A program made the translations under genes and the position numbers. The notes below the pieces were generated by a model that saw nothing but the letters and a program-made list of their open reading frames with translations, ran no database searches and was not told where the DNA came from. A DNA stretch of 9,076 nucleotides from a bacterium (GTDB lineage: Bacteria > Bacteroidota > Ignavibacteria > Kapaibacteriales > UBA961), in contig JALHLL010000145.1 in NCBI GenBank assembly GCA_022844575.1, positions 1 to 9,076 on the forward strand, in the 5' to 3' direction. Below, piece after piece: positions 1 through 6,898 of this stretch. Within the stretch, counting starts at the first letter, position 1; each line of letters begins with the position of its first letter.

Positions 1-295
1 GTACCATTTCATCGGCAAGTTTTACCGCTTTACTGCTATAATTCGTGTCGCCTGTTAACTGATAGGCAAAACATAATGGCAAAGCTGCTTCATACCATTC
101 ACCGCCCTGATAACCATATTGAATTGTGCCTGCATACCAATTATAAGCAGTCGTAATTTTATAAGGGGTAATAGGTTGATTTTTTAGGATATCAGCAAGA
201 TTTTTCAAGCGTACCCATTCAGGGTGATTGGAGGCGACTTTTGCTTCCATTTTGGCGCGATTTTCCGGCGTCATAAAAATACGCGGGTGATCATA
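1..295 (-). repeat. N-terminal part of heparinase-like unit 3 (residues about 2166-2263, cut by window edge)
   Basis: After the beta-helix the chain returns to the toroid opening: DHPRIFMTP (H2168-P2170 matches H36 and H836). It continues through a WVRLKNLAD helix, NWYAGTIQYGYQGGEWYEAALPL and KAVKLADEMV. These align position by position with the start of units 1 and 2, including the W-Y-E/D-A-A core and the LADEMV helix. It differs more from units 1 and 2 than they differ from each other, so it is either an older copy or a separate acquisition. Only about 98 residues are visible. Whether the catalytic sheet half follows cannot be told here. Confidence 0.85.
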
Positions 296-3200
296 ATTTA
301 CTCCGCTTCCCCATTCATCCGCACCGATATCTACCGTCGCTTGTTTTGGGCGTAATCCGCCATCAAAATCTTTTGTCGGAATGGCATTGGGAGTACCGAA
401 AGAATTTGTACCCGCATTTATTACATCACTGCCATTTTTTACTCTCCAATTCTTAGCAGTATCAATAAATTTCGGGTCGGAAATATTAATGAGTGCGAGT
501 AAGTTACCACCATCGAATGTCGGTAACATACCCTTATCTTTACTAATATCCGTTAGAGCAAAGTCATTAAGTACCGTATGAGAAATTTCGAGAGATGAAC
601 CCGCACCATCAAGATAAACATCATTTACACTTTGACCATTGCCCCAGAATAAATTATTTGCAGAAATCACTTTTCCATCGGTAACATGAAGAGCATGACC
701 GCCATTGCCATCAGGATCGGCATTAAGTGTATTATATACCACAGTATTGTTATGTACCGTAGCAATACTATAATTACCTATTCCCGCTCCATCAATACGA
801 ATACCGCCGCCGCGTGAATATGCGCGGTTTTTTGCAACGAAATTATTGGTAATTGTTGCAACGGCTCCTTCATCAACCATAATTCCTGCACCGGAATTAG
901 CTTTATTACGTGTTACCGTATTACCATTGATGGTTACTGTTGTTAAACCATAATTACCTTTTACTATAATAATACCACCACCGACACCACCGCCGCCGAT
1001 ATTCTGACCATAATCCGTATTAAAGAAGTTTTCATCAACGGTATTACCATCAATAGTACCATTACAAGACATTATAATTCCTGCACCATGGGAAGCACCG
1101 CCTACACTCATATTGTTTTTAATATGATTGTTTTTAATAACGGCATTATTATTGCCATTACTACCTTCGGCTATGCGTAAACCACCGCCAAAATCATAAC
1201 CAATATTTGATTCAATAATATTATCGTAAATATTTATTGATGAAGCAGCAACACCAATTCCGCCACCGGCTGAAATACTGTCATACTTACTAAGATTATT
1301 AGGATTATGCGTACTCCAATATCCATTATGATGGATGTAATTATCATAAAATGTCGCTGTACGATCAGATGACCATCCGGTACATTGAATACCGGATTTT
1401 CCTTGCATAATTTCAAAACCTTCAATAAGCACACCCCTGGTATTGTAAAACTCGAACACAGGTTTCACTTTACTCGCGCCGACTACTTTCGATTTTTGGG
1501 TACGAGCAGTAAAAGAACTATTAAAGCCACCGCGGAAAGCAAATTTTCGTGTATTGCCGCTCATATCGCTATTCGAGCCGATAAATTCCGTATATGTACC
1601 CGTTGCTACATTTATAATATATGTTGCATTTGCATCAGCTGCAATTTTTGCCGCTTCGTATGCTTGAGAAATTTTTTGGAAAGGTGATTGAATTGTTCCG
1701 GTACCATTTGCAGCAGCCGAAGCATTGACATAATAATTATTCGGTAAACCATTATTACCGCCATTATTATTTCCGCCGCCATTACCACTTCCGCTACCAC
1801 CACTTCCACCACTGCCGCTACCGCTGCCACTTCCACCACTGCCACTACCGCTTCCGCCATCGGCATAACCGGAAATTTCAGCAGGGTCGGCGGCATCCTG
1901 TGTTTCATTAGGAATAATAACAGTACCTAATTTGAATTGCAAAACTCCGGCGGCATTAGCCATATACGCACCATTAGCATTTTCTGCTACCGATATATCA
2001 TTGGCATTTACCGTAACGGAGTATTTAGCCGAAGGTACCATGCCGCAAAGAGAATGTGTCGCAGCTAATGTATTATCCGTCGAATAACTAACCGAAGTTA
2101 TCGGTGTAGGAATTAAGTCCGTACCATTATTAAATAGAACGATATTTACTACTTGTCCGCCATGAGAAACAATACGCGAACCTGTCATAGTATTGCCTGT
2201 ACTATTCAATACACTAGAAGTCGGTTGTGCAATATCGGTATTTCCTACCTGCATCACCGTCAATACCGGCATTGATAAAGGATTGGTATTGTCCGTGATT
2301 TCTGCACGCCACGCATTAGAATTGAACAGATAATTATAGCTACTACCCCATGTATTATCGGGATTATTAGTCAACTTCATTGAACTGATAGTCGGCGATG
2401 AAGGTAAAACCGTTTGAACAAACAATTTTGCATTGCCGTTTTTCACCATTAATGTATTGCCGTTTATAGTCGGCGCAACGGGAAAATGCCAACGTAGTGC
2501 CTTCTTATACTGACCATTTGCATTCGATGAATTTTTAGCAATGATTTTATCGCTGATAACGAAAAGATTGGCAGCACGTAAATACATTACCGAACGAGAG
2601 AATTTCTGCAATGTTCTATTCGTAGTATCGGAGACTTGTCTCGGAAAATCAAAATTATTATACGCTGTTGATAAATCCGCGCTTATATACGAAAGGGAAT
2701 CCGTTAAAATCTGAGCGATAATTTTATTTTTTCCATGTGGACTTTGTCCCCCTACCCTTGAAGAACTTGTAGATTGATAATCACCGAAATCATTGAAGAA
2801 CAATGTATTTTTTGCACCGGAATACCCTGCCGAAACAGGTCCTGTGCCTGTTGTGCCAAGTGAAGCCGAATCGCCTTTCCAATTATTCATTCCGATAAGC
2901 AAATGACGTTTTCCACGGGCAATTTGAATATGTCCTGCCTGAAATTGCTGTCCATCACCAAAAAAATGAGCATTCATATTTACCGATGACCATACGGCAT
3001 TCGTATTAGCCGAGGAACGCATTATGAAATATGGCAAAGCATTATTTCCGGCTGTTGCTTGGGGATATTCGGGTGAAAAAGGTGTATGTGTTAATGAATT
3101 AGTACCCTGATTTGCAGCACTGGTATAATTATAGACTAAAGATTCCCACTCTTCAAGAGGAGTTATACTGAGTGGATTTCCTTGCACAGGATTATTCACC

Positions 3201-6200
3201 TGCGGAATTTGCTGCCATGCCCAATAATATGCCGAAGGACCATCTTGTGTACCTTTTAAAGCGAAAGCCAAACGTACAGGTAAATTACGCATTACAATGC
3301 CTTGCCTATCATACCATTCGCCATTCGGATCAATGAGATAATTACACGGTAACATCGCATTTTTCATCGAAGAAAAAATACCGTTAAACCATGGCGTTTT
3401 TTGTGTCAGAATATCCTCATTGGCGGCGGATTTCAGAATTGCCAAATAATCAATCAATGTTGAAAAATCCGTATTGGCATTTGACCATCCTTTATAAGCA
3501 TAACCTCCTTTTGCAGGCACACCGAAAGCACCATGCGCTGTTAGATCGGAAGACCATACACTTCCGAATGAAGTACGGATATTTCCGTCAAAAAGTTGAG
3601 TTATATTTTCCGTCGGATAATCACTCGATTGTAAATTAACCGATTGTGAACCGTCAAAACGCGCACGAGCCCAATCAATCATTATGGCAGCATTGGTATT
3701 ATCGGTAGCGGAAGCAAATCCCATCCATGAAGCCGCCGTTAAATGTCCTATAAAATCGCTGCTTGTTGCAGGGGCATTCTTATCGGCAACAATATTCGAT
3801 GAGCCGTTACGCAAATGATTAAACCATGTATTCATTAAACCTACATACTGAGTTTTACGTGTCGGATTTAATAAATCATAACACCAATCGAATATTACGG
3901 CAATAGCCGGAGCAATCCAACGACTTGAACGAGAACCGTTTTGTGCAATCGGATTTGTACCGTTCGGTGCATTATTATCAGGGTCATTTTGCGCTCTTAC
4001 CATTTCATCGGCTAAATCAAGTGCCTTTTGACCATAAGCATTATTACCTGATGCACGATAAGCAAGAGCCAATGTCATAGCTGCATCGTACCATGATTTT
4101 CCATTATTATTCCAGAAAATCTTATTGCCTTGCCATGTGCCGAGAGTAGCACTTTTGTACTGTACGATTTCTTGCAAAACCAAAGCATCAGCTTTTGCTT
4201 TTAACGAAACCCATACATTATCATTACTACCCACTTTATTAGCTAATTCACTTAATTTGGAAGGAGTAAGCAATAATTTCGGATGTGATGAAGCAGCAAT
4301 AGCAGCAAGAATATCGCCAATATTAAATTGCAATACACCGGCAGCCGAAGCTATATATTTGCCATCATTATTCTGCGATACAGTTATCGAATTATTCTGT
4401 AATTCTACCGTATATTTTGCATTAGGCACCATACCGCAAAGAGTATGATTTGCATATTTGGACGTATCATTGGGATATTCAACTGTACTTATTGGCGGTG
4501 GAACTAAACCATTACCATTATTGAATAACACAACATTAACGGAAACACCACCACCCGAATAGATACGGCTTCCACTCATAGTATTACCTGTGGATGCCAA
4601 TGGCATTACCGTCGGCTTCGATATGGAACTGTTACCGACATTCATTATCGTAAGCATAGGCATTATAAGCGGATTATTCACATCGCTTACTTCCGCGCGC
4701 CACACATTCGATTTGAACATATAATCATTGGAACTGCCCCATTTATTATCGGGATTATTTTGCAAAGAATATGTTGTAATTGTCGGTGTATTTGTTGTAA
4801 TTGTCTGAACAAATAACTTGGAATCGCCATTGACTACCGAAAGTGTTGTGCCGTCTATTTGCGGTTGAACCGGAAAATGCCAACGCAAAACTTTTTTGTA
4901 TTGACCTTTAGCATTCGTCGAATTTTTTGCGATTATTTTATCGCTTATAACAAATAAATTCGCCTCACGTAAATAAAGAACTGCGCGCGAAAATTTTTCT
5001 AATTTTCTGTTCACGGAATCGGAAACGGATTTCGGATAATCATAATTATTATATGCCGTTGATAAATCGGCATTCACATAAGACCATAGAGGGTTTAATT
5101 CTTGGGCTATAATCTTATTTTTTCCATAATACGATTGCCCGCCTGTTTTCGATGCGCTTGTTCCCTGATAATCGCCATAATCATCAAAAAACAATGTATT
5201 TTTTGCACCGGAATATTCACCCCATGTAATTCCGTTGCCCGTAGCACCGCATGACAATACATCGCCGCGCCAACTGCTTGCACTTATCAATAGATGTCTA
5301 TTTCCCTTGCTGATTTGAAGGTGTCCTGCCTGATTGTGCTGATAGGAATCATAATAATGCGCGCCCATATTAAGTGCTGCCCAAATAGCAGTCGTATCCC
5401 AACCCGAACGCATAAAGAAATATGGCGTTGCATTATTGCCGGCTGTACCTTGCGGATATGTCGGTTGAAAAGGCGTATAAGCAAGAGGTAAATTTCCCGG
5501 ATTAGTCAGTTTATCCGAAGAAAACAGCATACTTTCCCATTCGGAGAGCTTACGTATTTCCAATGGACTACCCGTTATCGGTTTGCTATATTGCGGAATC
5601 TCTTTCCATGCCCAATTATATGATGACAAGCCATGCGTAGGCGAGCCGCCCAAGGCATGAGCAAGCCGTATAGGTAAAGCGCGTTCAATTACTCCCGATT
5701 GACCGCCTGATGCCCACTCACCATTCGGATCAATCAAATACCGCGACGGCATAGTAGCATGACGCAATGAAAGATATATCCCTTCAAGCCAACTTAATCT
5801 TTGCGTATTGATATTTTCATCAGTTGCTGTTTCAATAACGGTCATATATTCTACAAGTCGCGCATAATATTCCATTCCATATCCCATACCCTTGGCAAAT
5901 ACGCCCCCATTACTCGGTTTTCCTGCCGCTCCATGGGCTTTTTCCAATATTCCCCAACGATTACCATACGACGTTTTAATATTACCGTCAATCATATTTC
6001 TTGTTGTCCGATTAGGGTAATCGGATGAGGTCAATGTACTTGACAAAGTAGAATCGAAACGAGCACGCGCCCAATCAATCATGGTTTGTGCCTGAGTATT
6101 ATCCCATGCCGAAGCATAGCCCATCCATGCTGCTGCCGACAAATGTCCGACATAAAAAGAACTTGAAGGCGGCCCATTCTTTTCCTGCACAGCCGAATTA

Positions 6201-6790
6201 GAGCTATTACGCATGAAAGTAAACCATGTATTCATCAGGTTTTTATAGTTCTCACGTTTTGCGGGCTGAATAACATCATAACACCAATCGTATATAATGG
6301 CAATAGCCGGAGCAATCCAACGACTTCCTTGTCCATTATTGCGTGCAATCGGTGATGTTCCGAGCGGAGGATTGTTAAGCGGATCATTTTGCGCTCTTAC
6401 CATTTCGTCGGCAAGGGCTATTGCTTTGTCCGAGTAGATAGCACTACCTGAAGACCTGTAAGCTAAGGCAAGAGTATGTGCGGCTTCATACCACGTTGCT
6501 CCCGTATTATACCAAAAAATTGTATTATTATACCAATTTCCGGCAGTAGCACTTTTATACTCAATAATCTGTTGATTAACTAAAACATCCGCTCTCGCCT
6601 TTAATGCAAGCCATCGAGCATCTTGTGTTTGTGTCCTATTTGTCAAATCCGCCTGAATTTGCGGTGTAATAAGAATACGAGGGTGGTTCTGTTTAACTTG
6701 TAAACCCGAACCATACAATGCTAAGGGCAATAACGATAAAGCAGCCGCCATCAAAACCGCTTTTCTTACCAGGGTAGGCACTATATACAT
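1..6790 (-). CDS. Giant secreted multi-module heparinase II/III-like and beta-helix protein (partial, C-terminus off window)
   Basis: This frame runs without a stop from the ATG at 6790 through 2263 complete codons to base 1, so the protein is longer than 2263 residues. The start is supported by AAAGGAG eight bases upstream and by a signal peptide directly after it: R9-K10, then a hydrophobic stretch A11-L25, with likely cleavage near residues 27-29. Order of parts: heparinase II/III-like unit 1 (about 30-825), unit 2 (about 830-1622), Gly/Ser/Asn linker (1645-1681), right-handed beta-helix (about 1685-2160), and the N-terminal part of unit 3 (from about 2166). Enzymes of this fold are polysaccharide lyases acting on acidic polymers; they pair an alpha/alpha-toroid with a beta-sandwich sheet. 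The substrate cannot be read from sequence. Active-site residues are partly missing (see the unit entries), so catalysis is uncertain. Export is clear. Surface attachment through a type IX sorting domain is only a guess. Heparinase-like fold: confident. Lyase activity: not. Confidence 0.93.
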   Translation of the reverse strand, partial: MYIVPTLVRKAVLMAAALSLLPLALYGSGLQVKQNHPRILITPQIQADLTNRTQTQDARWLALKARADVLVNQQIIEYKSATAGNWYNNTIFWYNTGATWYEAAHTLALAYRSSGSAIYSDKAIALADEMVRAQNDPLNNPPLGTSPIARNNGQGSRWIAPAIAIIYDWCYDVIQPAKRENYKNLMNTWFTFMRNSSNSAVQEKNGPPSSSFYVGHLSAAAWMGYASAWDNTQAQTMIDWARARFDSTLSSTLTSSDYPNRTTRNMIDGNIKTSYGNRWGILEKAHGAAGKPSNGGVFAKGMGYGMEYYARLVEYMTVIETATDENINTQRLSWLEGIYLSLRHATMPSRYLIDPNGEWASGGQSGVIERALPIRLAHALGGSPTHGLSSYNWAWKEIPQYSKPITGSPLEIRKLSEWESMLFSSDKLTNPGNLPLAYTPFQPTYPQGTAGNNATPYFFMRSGWDTTAIWAALNMGAHYYDSYQHNQAGHLQISKGNRHLLISASSWRGDVLSCGATGNGITWGEYSGAKNTLFFDDYGDYQGTSASKTGGQSYYGKNKIIAQELNPLWSYVNADLSTAYNNYDYPKSVSDSVNRKLEKFSRAVLYLREANLFVISDKIIAKNSTNAKGQYKKVLRWHFPVQPQIDGTTLSVVNGDSKLFVQTITTNTPTITTYSLQNNPDNKWGSSNDYMFKSNVWRAEVSDVNNPLIMPMLTIMNVGNSSISKPTVMPLASTGNTMSGSRIYSGGGVSVNVVLFNNGNGLVPPPISTVEYPNDTSKYANHTLCGMVPNAKYTVELQNNSITVSQNNDGKYIASAAGVLQFNIGDILAAIAASSHPKLLLTPSKLSELANKVGSNDNVWVSLKAKADALVLQEIVQYKSATLGTWQGNKIFWNNNGKSWYDAAMTLALAYRASGNNAYGQKALDLADEMVRAQNDPDNNAPNGTNPIAQNGSRSSRWIAPAIAVIFDWCYDLLNPTRKTQYVGLMNTWFNHLRNGSSNIVADKNAPATSSDFIGHLTAASWMGFASATDNTNAAIMIDWARARFDGSQSVNLQSSDYPTENITQLFDGNIRTSFGSVWSSDLTAHGAFGVPAKGGYAYKGWSNANTDFSTLIDYLAILKSAANEDILTQKTPWFNGIFSSMKNAMLPCNYLIDPNGEWYDRQGIVMRNLPVRLAFALKGTQDGPSAYYWAWQQIPQVNNPVQGNPLSITPLEEWESLVYNYTSAANQGTNSLTHTPFSPEYPQATAGNNALPYFIMRSSANTNAVWSSVNMNAHFFGDGQQFQAGHIQIARGKRHLLIGMNNWKGDSASLGTTGTGPVSAGYSGAKNTLFFNDFGDYQSTSSSRVGGQSPHGKNKIIAQILTDSLSYISADLSTAYNNFDFPRQVSDTTNRTLQKFSRSVMYLRAANLFVISDKIIAKNSSNANGQYKKALRWHFPVAPTINGNTLMVKNGNAKLFVQTVLPSSPTISSMKLTNNPDNTWGSSYNYLFNSNAWRAEITDNTNPLSMPVLTVMQVGNTDIAQPTSSVLNSTGNTMTGSRIVSHGGQVVNIVLFNNGTDLIPTPITSVSYSTDNTLAATHSLCGMVPSAKYSVTVNANDISVAENANGAYMANAAGVLQFKLGTVIIPNETQDAADPAEISGYADGGSGSGSGGSGSGSGSGGSGGSGSGNGGGNNNGGNNGLPNNYYVNASAAANGTGTIQSPFQKISQAYEAAKIAADANATYIINVATGTYTEFIGSNSDMSGNTRKFAFRGGFNSSFTARTQKSKVVGASKVKPVFEFYNTRGVLIEGFEIMQGKSGIQCTGWSSDRTATFYDNYIHHNGYWSTHNPNNLSKYDSISAGGGIGVAASSINIYDNIIESNIGYDFGGGLRIAEGSNGNNNAVIKNNHIKNNMSVGGASHGAGIIMSCNGTIDGNTVDENFFNTDYGQNIGGGGVGGGIIIVKGNYGLTTVTINGNTVTRNKANSGAGIMVDEGAVATITNNFVAKNRAYSRGGGIRIDGAGIGNYSIATVHNNTVVYNTLNADPDGNGGHALHVTDGKVISANNLFWGNGQSVNDVYLDGAGSSLEISHTVLNDFALTDISKDKGMLPTFDGGNLLALINISDPKFIDTAKNWRVKNGSDVINAGTNSFGTPNAIPTKDFDGGLRPKQATVDIGADEWGSGVNYDHPRIFMTPENRAKMEAKVASNHPEWVRLKNLADILKNQPITPYKITTAYNWYAGTIQYGYQGGEWYEAALPLCFAYQLTGDTNYSSKAVKLADEMV
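311..1738 (-). other. Right-handed parallel beta-helix module (residues about 1685-2160)
   Basis: The module opens with NNYYVNASAAANGTG followed by IQSPFQKISQAYEAA. This is the 'YYV..G....GT...PF..I..A...A' entry strand and cap typical of pectate-lyase-like and choice-of-anchor-Q beta-helices. About 200 residues of short rungs follow, with repeated N-x-(I/V/F)-x-x-N turns (for example IYDNIIESN, IDGNTVDEN, ITNNFVAKN, VHNNTVVYN) separated by Gly-rich loops such as GGGI and GAGI. It closes with DPKFID, then a 'WRVKNGSDVINAG' strand, 'DFDGGLRP' and DIGADEW (2154-2160), the classic end of this family. Related domains bind or cleave polysaccharides (PL6-type lyases, for instance), but I see no residue pattern that fixes an activity. 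Only seven residues separate it from the HPR motif of unit 3. Confidence 0.85.
1748..1858 (-). repeat. Gly/Ser/Asn linker (residues 1645-1681) with an in-frame 27-base tandem repeat
   Basis: All 37 residues are Gly, Ser or Asn: the first part is Gly/Ser rich and the last part Gly/Asn rich. This is a flexible tether between the paired lyase-like units and the beta-helix. At DNA level, 1801-1827 and 1828-1854 are neighbouring copies of a 27-base unit with two mismatches (at 1817/1844 and 1826/1853). Nine codons per unit keeps the frame if copies are gained or lost. No such linker separates units 1 and 2, or the beta-helix and unit 3. Confidence 0.9.
1925..4303 (-). repeat. Heparinase II/III-like unit 2 (residues about 830-1622), probable degenerate copy
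   Basis: This is a full-length copy of unit 1, offset by 800 residues in the toroid half and 797 in the sheet half. It starts at HPKLLLTP (836-843) and ends with AAGVLQF, where unit 1 also has AAGVLQF. Long shared stretches include LADEMVRAQNDP, SRWIAPAIA, LMNTWF, YSGAKNTLFF and a DLSTAYNN block. Differences fall in the putative active site. Unit 1 Tyr304 and Tyr308 (GYGMEYY) become Asn1104 and Asp1108, and unit 1 His485 becomes Gln1282 within GQQFQAGH. Both residue classes are used for catalysis or metal binding in the heparinase II family, so this copy looks inactive and may serve in binding or structure. It abuts unit 1 with only about ten residues between conserved cores. Confidence 0.85.
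4316..6703 (-). repeat. Heparinase II/III-like unit 1 (residues about 30-825)
   Basis: The N-terminal half resembles an alpha/alpha-toroid. It opens with HPRILITP (36-43), a common opening in this family, and contains SRWIAPAIAIIYDWCYD and a GYG-x-x-YY segment with Tyr304, Tyr308 and Tyr309. The C-terminal half carries the beta-sheet signature: YQHNQAGHLQI (483-493), then GNRHLLIS, SGAKNTLFF (Lys530-Asn531), a GGQ turn, a 'YVNADLSTAYNN' stretch, 'VLRWHFP' and a 'VWRAEV' strand. These match, in order, landmarks I know from heparinase II proteins. Compared with my recollection of heparinase II (HQHLDAG, and later an AHN with a zinc-binding His), unit 1 has Tyr483 for the first His, keeps His485, has Gln487 for the Asp and Lys530 for the later His. 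The fold is well supported, but a canonical zinc site is doubtful. It is the most complete of the three units. Confidence 0.85.
6704..6790 (-). other. Signal peptide of the giant protein
   Basis: Residues 1-29 begin MYIVPTLVRKAVLMAAALSL. They have the standard three-part layout: a short N-region with Arg9 and Lys10, a hydrophobic core of about 15 residues (A11-L25), and a small-residue region Y-G-S-G before the mature domain. I see no lipobox cysteine, so a type I signal peptidase site is more likely than a lipoprotein anchor. The exact cut site is uncertain. The mature protein then enters the first toroid module at the HPRILITP motif (residues 36-43). Confidence 0.8.
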
Positions 6791-6798
6791 GCTCCCAT

Positions 6799-6805
6799 CT
6801 CCTTT
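6799..6805 (-). promoter_or_regulatory. Ribosome binding site of the giant protein gene
   Basis: The minus strand reads AAAGGAG, with eight bases between it and the ATG at 6790. It is a near-perfect Shine-Dalgarno match. It decides the start: the ATG lying between it and 6790 (first base at 6797) meets a TAG after five codons. The strong site contrasts with the upstream regulator gene, which has none visible. Confidence 0.8.
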
Positions 6806-6861
6806 GTTTGTGAAACATAATTCGATGACGCAAAATTGCAGTGATAAAAGAGCTTCTCTTA

Positions 6862-6878
6862 TACGTAACGACTACGTA
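6862..6878. promoter_or_regulatory. Pair of TACGTA palindromes in the gap between regulator and giant gene
   Basis: Two copies of the perfect palindrome TACGTA lie at 6862-6867 and 6873-6878, with 11 bases from start to start, about one helical turn. They sit about 72-88 bases upstream of the giant gene's ATG, next to an AT-only stretch at 6885-6891. A dimeric regulator contacting one face of the DNA would fit this geometry. The sequence does not say which protein binds, and a chance occurrence is possible in a gap this AT-rich. I found no convincing -10/-35 or Bacteroidota -7/-33 promoter in the 108-base gap. Confidence 0.35.
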
Positions 6879-6898
6879 CACGAGTATATATAGTGGAT

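Noticed and set aside
1385..1687. Plus-strand frame of 100 codons with Cys and Ile richness
   Set aside because: It is antisense to the beta-helix coding region; the composition mirrors Asn/Ala-rich codons on the other strand.
311..1738. Regularly spaced Asn/Gly-coding repeats resembling a CRISPR or satellite array
   Set aside because: The periodicity comes from protein rungs of a beta-helix within an open frame. Units vary in length and sequence, with no conserved direct repeat and spacer pattern.
1612..1908. Minus-strand frame of 98 codons rich in Ala, Val and Met
   Set aside because: It is an out-of-frame reading of the Gly/Ser linker of the giant protein; the low-complexity Ala/Val pattern comes from that repeat DNA.
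4125..4448. Plus-strand frame of 107 codons
   Set aside because: It lies wholly antisense to the giant gene, spans the unit 1/unit 2 junction, has no convincing ribosome site, and its product shows no recognisable family.
6848..6860. Short hairpin AAGAG/CTCTT with a 3-base loop after the regulator gene
   Set aside because: A 5-base AT-rich stem followed on the minus strand by only TTTATC is too weak to call a terminator. It may leave the two genes co-transcribed.
6693..6881. Minus-strand frame of 62 codons overlapping the start of the giant gene
   Set aside because: It uses another frame across the signal-peptide region and the gap. The RBS and signal peptide at 6790 explain the locus better.
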